Below are positions 59,224-64,000 of a DNA stretch of 64,000 nucleotides, piece by piece. This DNA comes from Leifsonia virtsii (GTDB lineage Bacteria > Actinomycetota > Actinomycetes > Actinomycetales > Microbacteriaceae), in contig NZ_JAROCB010000003.1 in assembly GCF_030433675.1 (NCBI RefSeq), positions 124,001 to 188,000 of the forward strand, read 5' to 3'. Numbering within the stretch: the stretch's first letter is position 1; each line of letters begins with the position of its first letter. The notes beneath the pieces were generated by a model, which saw nothing but the letters and a program-made list of their open reading frames with translations, had not been told where the DNA came from and ran no database searches. Made by a program: the position numbers and the translations under genes.

Positions 59224-60075
59224 TCAGCGGAGCTCGTCGCGGAGGAGCTCGTCGAGCGAGAGCGGCCGGCGGCCGGTGACCCGCTCCACGTCGTCCGTCA
59301 CGCCGGCGAGCTCGCCCGCGGCGATCGCGGTGTAGGTCGAGACCCAGGCGTCGTTCTGCCAGTCGGGCGCGTGCCACTTGGCCCGGGAGGCGTAGGCCTC
59401 CGGAATCGTCTCGTCGTGGAAGGAGACCGGCCGGCCGGTGTGGCGCGAGAGCTTCTCCGCGACCTCGGCCAGGGTGAGCTCCTCCGGACCGGTGAGGTCG
59501 TAGGTCACATCGACGTGCTGCCCGGGATGCTGCAGCACGGCCGCCGCCACGCGCGCGACGTCCGCCCGGGCGACCATCGCTGCGCGTCCGCTGCCGGCCG
59601 GGCCGCGGATGACGCCGTCGTCGCCCACCAGGTACTGCGCGAAGTCGAGGTAGAGGTTGTCGCGCAGGAAGGTGTGCCGCATCCCGGAGGCCAGGATGCG
59701 CTGCTCGGTCGCGAAGTGGTCGCGCGCCAGCGTGAAGGTCGCGTCCGGCGCCGCCCCGAAGAACGACGTGTAGACGATGTGCTGTACGCCCGCGTCGGCC
59801 GCCGCGTCGACGAACGCGAGGTGCTCTCCCAGCCGCTCGGCGTTCTCCGCGGCGGACACCATGAACAGGGTCTGGACGCCGTCGAGCGCCGCCAGCACCG
59901 CCTCCCGGTCACTGTACGTGGCCGCCGCGAGGGAGGTGCCGGGGTAGCGCGGGGCGCGCTCCGGCGACCGCGCCAGCATCCCGAAGGGGACGCCGGCGTC
60001 GGCGAGCAGGTCGGCCGTCAGCCGGCCGACGGCACCGGTGACCCCGGTGACGGCGAGAGTGGTCGTATCAGTCAT
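59224..60075 (-). CDS. NmrA-like NAD(P)-binding SDR
   Basis: 283-residue atypical SDR with an N-terminal TGVTGAVGRLTADLL Rossmann motif and an RSPERAP cofactor-selecting segment. The pattern fits QOR2/NmrA-type redox sensors or quinone reductases. It overlaps the VOC gene by 4 bp. The substrate is unknown. Confidence 0.9.
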   Translation of the reverse strand: MTDTTTLAVTGVTGAVGRLTADLLADAGVPFGMLARSPERAPRYPGTSLAAATYSDREAVLAALDGVQTLFMVSAAENAERLGEHLAFVDAAADAGVQHIVYTSFFGAAPDATFTLARDHFATEQRILASGMRHTFLRDNLYLDFAQYLVGDDGVIRGPAGSGRAAMVARADVARVAAAVLQHPGQHVDVTYDLTGPEELTLAEVAEKLSRHTGRPVSFHDETIPEAYASRAKWHAPDWQNDAWVSTYTAIAAGELAGVTDDVERVTGRRPLSLDELLRDELR

Positions 60076-60443
60076 GCGGACTCCCAGCAGAGACAGAACG
60101 GATGGCCGGACGGGTCGGCGTAGACCTGGAACCCGTCGGAGGCGTCGAGGTCGTCGGCGGCGCGCAGCAGCAGGGCGCCGGCAGCGAGGGCCTCCTCGTG
60201 CGCTCCGCGGATGTCGTCGACGTACAGGTCGAGGTGCGCCTGCTGCCGCGGACCGTCCGGCCAGCGAGGCGGCTCGTGCCCGGGGTCGAGCTGGAACCCG
60301 AGCCGCGGCTCCCCGTCGACGTGGACGCTGCGCCAGCCCTCCTCGTCACCGTGCACCTCGCCGCCCATGATGGCGGCCCAGAACGCGGCCTCGCCCTCGA
60401 TGTCGGCGGTGTCGAAGACGACCATCTCGCGCCTGATCCGCAT
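60072..60443 (-). CDS. VOC family (glyoxalase/bleomycin-resistance-like) protein
   Basis: 123-residue VOC fold protein. The paired beta-alpha-beta repeats are visible in VFDTADIEGEAAFWAAIMGG and LYVDDIRGAHEEALAAG, ending YADPSGHPFCLCW. The substrate is unknown. The ATG at 60443 is chosen; an in-frame upstream start adds four residues. Its stop overlaps the SDR start. Confidence 0.87.
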   Translation of the reverse strand: MRIRREMVVFDTADIEGEAAFWAAIMGGEVHGDEEGWRSVHVDGEPRLGFQLDPGHEPPRWPDGPRQQAHLDLYVDDIRGAHEEALAAGALLLRAADDLDASDGFQVYADPSGHPFCLCWESA

Positions 60444-60485
60444 GGCAGCATCCAACAGCAGCCCACCGACATCGGCAACCGCGGG

Positions 60486-61706
60486 TCAGCGGCCGAGGCG
60501 CTCGTCCAGCCAGTCGAACATCCGCTGCTCGGTCAGCGCCCGCGCGAGCGGCTGGACGTGGAAGTCGGCGCCCTCGGCCTCCGAGAAGCGGACCAGCGTG
60601 GAGACGGACGGCGTGAGCGCGGCGAGCCGCTCCGACTGGCCCGGCCAGAACTGCTCGTGCTCCGGGTCGGTGATGAGCAGCGGAGTCGTTATGCGCCCGG
60701 CCACCTGCTCGACCGAGTACTGCAGCACGGCCCGGAGGGTCTCCGCGTAGCCGGTCGTGCCGTACGGCCTCGCCCGGAACCGCCAGGTGTTCGCGAGCTC
60801 GTGCGAGAACTTCATGCCGAGCTCCATGTCGCGGTCGAACTTCGCGTCCTCGCCCTCGTCGAGCAGCTTCCGCAGGTTGCCGGGCAGGTGGTCCGTCCAG
60901 GAGGTGGAGACGTCGACGACGCCCGGGTCGGCGACCGCGGCGGCGAAGCGGTGCTCGAAGGCCAGTGCCCGCGGCACCCAGTAGCCCGCCTGGCTGATGC
61001 CGTAGAGCGCGACGCGGTCGGCGTCCACCCCGGTCTGCGCGAGCGCGAAGTCGAGCACGGGTGTGAGCACGGCCTCCCAGTCGGGCCGGAAGGGCACACC
61101 GCGCTCGAACAGCATCGACTGCTGGCCGGGCCCGTCGAAGACGAGGGCGTCGTAGCCGCGGCGGAGGGCGCCGGAGACGGCGGACGACCACAGACTGGTG
61201 AGCGCGCCGTCGCTGCCGTTGACGACGACGAGCAGCGGGCGGGACGCGGTCTCTGCCCGCGCGCCAGGCGCACGGAACAGGTAACCCGGCAACGTGGTGT
61301 CCTGGTAGGGGATGGCGACCCTGGCGATGTCGAGGTCGACCGCATCGACCCAGGCGTCCCATGCCGCCCGGTGCTTGCGGAAGGTCGGTAGCAGCTCGTC
61401 CTCGCTCTCCAGCGAGGCGACGGCGTTCACCGCGGTCGCGTAGTAGGAGGCTGCGCGCAGGTACGCGCTCGCCGCGCTCACGGTGCGCCCGGCCTCAGCC
61501 GAGGCGTCCGCCTGCGCCGCGATGCGGTCGCCGAGACCCAGCCACGCGCGGAACCAGCCGTCGTAGTCCTTGTCGTCGACGCCCTGGACGGCGGCGAGCA
61601 CCTCGCCGATGTCGGCGGCGCCGCTGAACGACTGACCGATCGTCGTTCGGATCTCGAAATCGAAGTCGTCGTTGCCGGAGAAGCGGAACTCATGGGTGTG
61701 CGCCAT
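60486..61706 (-). CDS. Alpha/beta hydrolase, FrsA/DUF1100-like
   Basis: 406-residue hydrolase with a helical N-terminal cap of about 130 residues and a core domain with nucleophile S238 in YGISQAGYW. The aspartate is in ITDPEHEQF, and the histidine is in EGADFHVQP. The size and cap resemble FrsA- and 2,6-dihydropseudooxynicotine hydrolase-like C-C or C-N hydrolases. No substrate is indicated. Confidence 0.85.
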   Translation of the reverse strand: MAHTHEFRFSGNDDFDFEIRTTIGQSFSGAADIGEVLAAVQGVDDKDYDGWFRAWLGLGDRIAAQADASAEAGRTVSAASAYLRAASYYATAVNAVASLESEDELLPTFRKHRAAWDAWVDAVDLDIARVAIPYQDTTLPGYLFRAPGARAETASRPLLVVVNGSDGALTSLWSSAVSGALRRGYDALVFDGPGQQSMLFERGVPFRPDWEAVLTPVLDFALAQTGVDADRVALYGISQAGYWVPRALAFEHRFAAAVADPGVVDVSTSWTDHLPGNLRKLLDEGEDAKFDRDMELGMKFSHELANTWRFRARPYGTTGYAETLRAVLQYSVEQVAGRITTPLLITDPEHEQFWPGQSERLAALTPSVSTLVRFSEAEGADFHVQPLARALTEQRMFDWLDERLGR

Positions 61707-61790
61707 GACACCACCCTGGTCCCGCCGGGCCACGCGCGCCAGCCCTCATGCGGGAGGCGCGCACCCGGCGACGGGCACCCGGCGGCCGGG

Positions 61791-62195
61791 TCAGTCGATC
61801 AGGCCGAGGTCGACCAGCCGGCGGAGCACCTCCGTGCCGGCGGGCGGGCAGCGGTCCGCGTCGGCGCTCGTCGTCCAGTGCACGGCGCCGACCTCCGCGG
61901 ACGGCACGGGGTCGTCGCCGGTCCACGCCCGGAACACCCGCATGTGCACCTGACGCCCCTCCGGCTCGCCGTGCGCCTGGGTTTGCACCTCGAAGAGCTC
62001 CTCCAGGTCGTCCGGGTCGAGCTGCAGCGAGACCTCCTCGAACGCCTCACGAGCGGCCGCCTGCGCGGCGGTCTCGCCCGCATCCACTTTGCCGCCCGGC
62101 ATGTAGTAGACGTCGCGGTCGCGCGCGGTGACCATGAGCACCGTGCGGTCGCGCACCACCGCGACGGCGGAGACGACGATGGGGGCTGCTGTCAC
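61791..62195 (-). CDS. Nudix hydrolase
   Basis: 134-residue Nudix protein. The box runs G35-x5-E41-x7-R49-E50-x2-E53-E54. The small residue expected two places after E54 (G in the consensus) is S56, so the box is slightly altered but all acidic metal ligands remain. It removes nucleoside diphosphate-type groups; the substrate is unknown. Confidence 0.9.
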   Translation of the reverse strand: MTAAPIVVSAVAVVRDRTVLMVTARDRDVYYMPGGKVDAGETAAQAAAREAFEEVSLQLDPDDLEELFEVQTQAHGEPEGRQVHMRVFRAWTGDDPVPSAEVGAVHWTTSADADRCPPAGTEVLRRLVDLGLID

Positions 62196-62211
62196 TCGTC
62201 CACGCTAGCGC

Positions 62212-62661
62212 TCACGGCGCCTCGACGACCTGGGTCAGCTTGCGGAGGCCCTTCTCGAAGTCGCCGCCGATCAGCTTGTCCAGGTTGACGAACCGCGTGT
62301 ACAGCTTCTGCGGCGTCTCCATGCGCCAGGTGACCCGGGTGGACTCGCCCTCCGGCTCGAGCACGAAGCGCAACTCGTTCGACGAGCGGAACGGCCGGGT
62401 GAAGTCGAGGTGGATGCCGACGCCGTCGGGGTCGACCGCGGTGATCCGCATGGAGCCGGCTCCGGCCTTGCGGTTGCCCGACCAGGTGTAGGCCGAGCCG
62501 ACCGCGCCCGGCTCGCCGCTGTACTCGCGCGTCAGGTCGGGGTCGAGGTCCTCCCACGGCGACCACTGCGCCCACTCGGGCAGGCGCGAGATGAGCGGCA
62601 CCAGCTGCTCCGGGGTGGCCCGGATGCGGGCGGTGCGTTCGACGACGACGGTTCCTGCCAT
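62212..62661 (-). CDS. SRPBCC family protein
   Basis: 149-residue START-like protein (ERTARIRATPEQLVPLISRL, WAQWSPW, and a C-terminal LIGGDFEKGLRKLTQVVE helix). The ATG at 62661 is chosen. No catalytic site is evident. It lies 16 bp upstream of the Nudix gene on the same strand. Confidence 0.85.
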   Translation of the reverse strand: MAGTVVVERTARIRATPEQLVPLISRLPEWAQWSPWEDLDPDLTREYSGEPGAVGSAYTWSGNRKAGAGSMRITAVDPDGVGIHLDFTRPFRSSNELRFVLEPEGESTRVTWRMETPQKLYTRFVNLDKLIGGDFEKGLRKLTQVVEAP

Positions 62662-62736
62662 GCAGCAGACCCTAGCGCCCGGCGGTCCCGGCAGGAAGCA
62701 TTCCGGCCTCCCCCGTGAAGTGGCAGGATCGGGTGC

Positions 62737-63660
62737 GTGACCGGCCGAACGATGCTGCTCGACAGCGCCTCCCTCTACTTCCGCGCGTTCTACGGCGTGC
62801 CCGACACGGTGAAGGCCCCGGACGGGACGCCGGTGAATGCGGTCCGCGGGTTCCTCGACATCATCGCCAAGCTGGTCACCGACTACCGGCCCGAGCGGCT
62901 CGTGGCCTGCTGGGACGACGACTGGCGCCCGGCCTGGCGGGTGGAGCTCATCCCGAGCTACAAGGCCCACCGGGTGGCGACGCTCGTGCCGGGCGGCGTG
63001 GACGTGGAGGAGACCCCGGAGGCGCTGGTCGCCCAGGTGCCGATCATCCGGGAGGTGCTCGACGCGGTCGGGATCGCCATCGTCGGCGCCGCGCACCATG
63101 AGGCGGACGACGTCATCGGCACCCTCGCGACGGTGACACCGCGCGCGGTCGATGTCGTGACGGGCGACCGCGATCTGTTCCAGCTCGCCGACGACGAGCG
63201 CGACGTGCGCATCGTGTATACCGCTCGCGGCATGAGCAATCTCGAGGTGGTGACGAGCGAGTCGCTGGAGCGCAAGTACGGCGTCCGCGCCGACCAGTAC
63301 GCCGACTTCGCGGCGATGCGCGGCGACACCTCGGACGGGCTCCCCGGCGTGGCTGGCATAGGCGAGAAGACGGCTGCGGCGCTCCTGGCCGAGTACGGCG
63401 ACCTCGCCGGCATCGTCGCCGCCGCGGAGGATTCCGGGAGCGGCATGAAGCCGGCCGCGCGTGCCCGGTTCGCCGCTGCCGCCGACTACCTCGCGGTCGC
63501 GCCGCGCGTCGTCGAGGTCGTCCGCGACCTCCCGCTGCCGGAGGTGGACGCGACCCTGCCCCTGACGACCGCGGAACGGCGCGAGGCGCTCGACGCCCTG
63601 TCGGAGCGCTGGGGCCTCGGCGGCTCGCTCGGCCGACTGCTCACCGCGCTGGAGCGCTGA
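62737..63660 (+). CDS. 5'-3' exonuclease (FEN-like)
   Basis: 307-residue FEN/5'-3' exonuclease of the type that is separate from DNA polymerase I. The acidic residues are D9 (LLDSASLYF), EADDVIG and TGDRDLFQL. The helix-hairpin-helix binding motif GVAGIGEKTAAALL is present. It processes flaps or RNA primers. The GTG at 62737 is followed directly by the first strand. Confidence 0.9.
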   Translation: MTGRTMLLDSASLYFRAFYGVPDTVKAPDGTPVNAVRGFLDIIAKLVTDYRPERLVACWDDDWRPAWRVELIPSYKAHRVATLVPGGVDVEETPEALVAQVPIIREVLDAVGIAIVGAAHHEADDVIGTLATVTPRAVDVVTGDRDLFQLADDERDVRIVYTARGMSNLEVVTSESLERKYGVRADQYADFAAMRGDTSDGLPGVAGIGEKTAAALLAEYGDLAGIVAAAEDSGSGMKPAARARFAAAADYLAVAPRVVEVVRDLPLPEVDATLPLTTAERREALDALSERWGLGGSLGRLLTALER

Positions 63661-63676
63661 CCGGAGCGCTCTCCGC

Positions 63677-64000
63677 TCAGCCCTCGGCGACGGGCTCGAA
63701 TCGCCACAGCTCGCGCTGGGCGAGCAGGGCGAGCTCGCGCAGCACGTCCAGGTCGGCCTCGCCGTCGGCGCGCTCGCGCGGCGTGCGGCCGAAGACGCAG
63801 ATGGCGCCGATCCGGGTGCCGTCCGGAGCCTCCACCGGGTAGCCGGCGTAGTAGCGGAGTCCGGCCGGTCCGGCCACGAGCGCGCTCCCGGAGAAGCGCG
63901 GGTCCTCGACGGCGTTCGGCACCACCATCCCGTCGGGTGTCTGGATGGTGTGGATGCACGCCGACTGCTCGATCGGGATCTCGTCCAGCACCGCGCCGGC
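63677..64000 (-). CDS. GAF domain protein (partial, 5' end outside window)
   Basis: The frame runs from a stop at 63677 to the window edge, giving about 107 residues of a GAF domain (SACIHTIQTPDGMVVPNAVE, DPRFSGSALVAGPAGLRYYAGYPV, IGAICVFGRTPRE). GAF domains bind small ligands or light-sensing cofactors. The N-terminal part is cut off, so other domains may exist. Confidence 0.82.
   Translation of the reverse strand, partial: AGAVLDEIPIEQSACIHTIQTPDGMVVPNAVEDPRFSGSALVAGPAGLRYYAGYPVEAPDGTRIGAICVFGRTPRERADGEADLDVLRELALLAQRELWRFEPVAEG

Noticed and set aside
1-64000. tRNA or rRNA genes
   Set aside because: No cloverleaf-like or rRNA-like segment was recognised by reading, and gaps are too short or explained by palindromes. 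A tRNA scan would confirm.

Overview
The window is about 70% GC, gene-dense, and full of 4-bp ATGA/GTGA start-stop overlaps. It carries actinobacterial hallmarks: CUT1 sugar transporters with no dedicated ATPase gene, DUF4383, DUF6328 and DUF5979 proteins, an LAxTG surface protein, EfeO/EfeB, and RimK with a RimB-type protease. It most resembles a Microbacteriaceae chromosome (Leifsonia-like is my guess). No rRNA, tRNA, CRISPR array, insertion sequence or prophage was seen.

Layout. 1-3.6 kb: end of a sugar-utilisation operon (two permeases, GH1 beta-glucosidase, LacI regulator). 3.7-6.6 kb: two-component system, then a DM13 lipoprotein and a DoxX-like membrane protein. 6.7-12.7 kb: SRPBCC proteins, a haloacetate-dehalogenase-like hydrolase, a TetR/SDR pair with a strong operator (the SDR is frameshifted at a C7 run), a PAP2 phosphatase, an orphan beta-class DNA methyltransferase and a HAD-like protein. 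12.8-15.1 kb: Phd/RelE toxin-antitoxin pair, RimB-type protease, and RimK fused to a TrkA-C domain. 15.1-24 kb: Xre-cupin regulator with a CPYC flavoprotein, PrsW protease, a 1506-residue surface protein, TetR/SDR pair. 24-34.3 kb: acid and oxidative stress genes (GadC-like antiporter, glutamate decarboxylase, META lipoprotein, hydrolases, ChaB/Rho-N protein, AraC regulator, Orn/Lys/Arg-type decarboxylase, manganese catalase).

34.5-42.3 kb is the most coherent system. A SIS-domain deglycase resembling FrlB, a PfkB kinase resembling FrlD, a LacI regulator, and a CUT1 transporter (binding protein plus two permeases) with an MFS protein form two transcription units. A 16-bp palindrome, TTGATACCGGTATCAA, precedes one unit and a copy with one mismatch precedes the other. 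This looks like an Amadori-product (fructosamine) catabolic regulon with a LacI switch. 42.5-50.3 kb: GSP39-like SDR, DUF6328, CinA, CDGSH and haem-oxygenase-like proteins, glycosyltransferase, DUF4383, two PRC-barrel-like proteins coupled to a divergent NRAMP-like transporter, a lipoprotein and a ribbon-helix-helix protein. 50.5-54.4 kb: a 993-residue PAS hybrid histidine kinase beside a LuxR-type response regulator. 54.9-59.1 kb: EfeO, EfeB and a secreted phosphoesterase. 59.2-64 kb: NmrA-like SDR, VOC protein, alpha/beta hydrolase, Nudix, SRPBCC, 5'-3' exonuclease and a partial GAF protein.

Intergenic DNA holds an unusual set of palindromic elements. A 20-bp-period repeat built on TTCGTGACGAAT occurs as 2, about 9 and 3 units at three loci, each touching a 3' gene end. 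Several long hairpins without T-tracts also lie at gene ends, and two of them share one stem sequence. The only gene-free stretch above 300 bp (38867-39227) contains the largest array and one operator.
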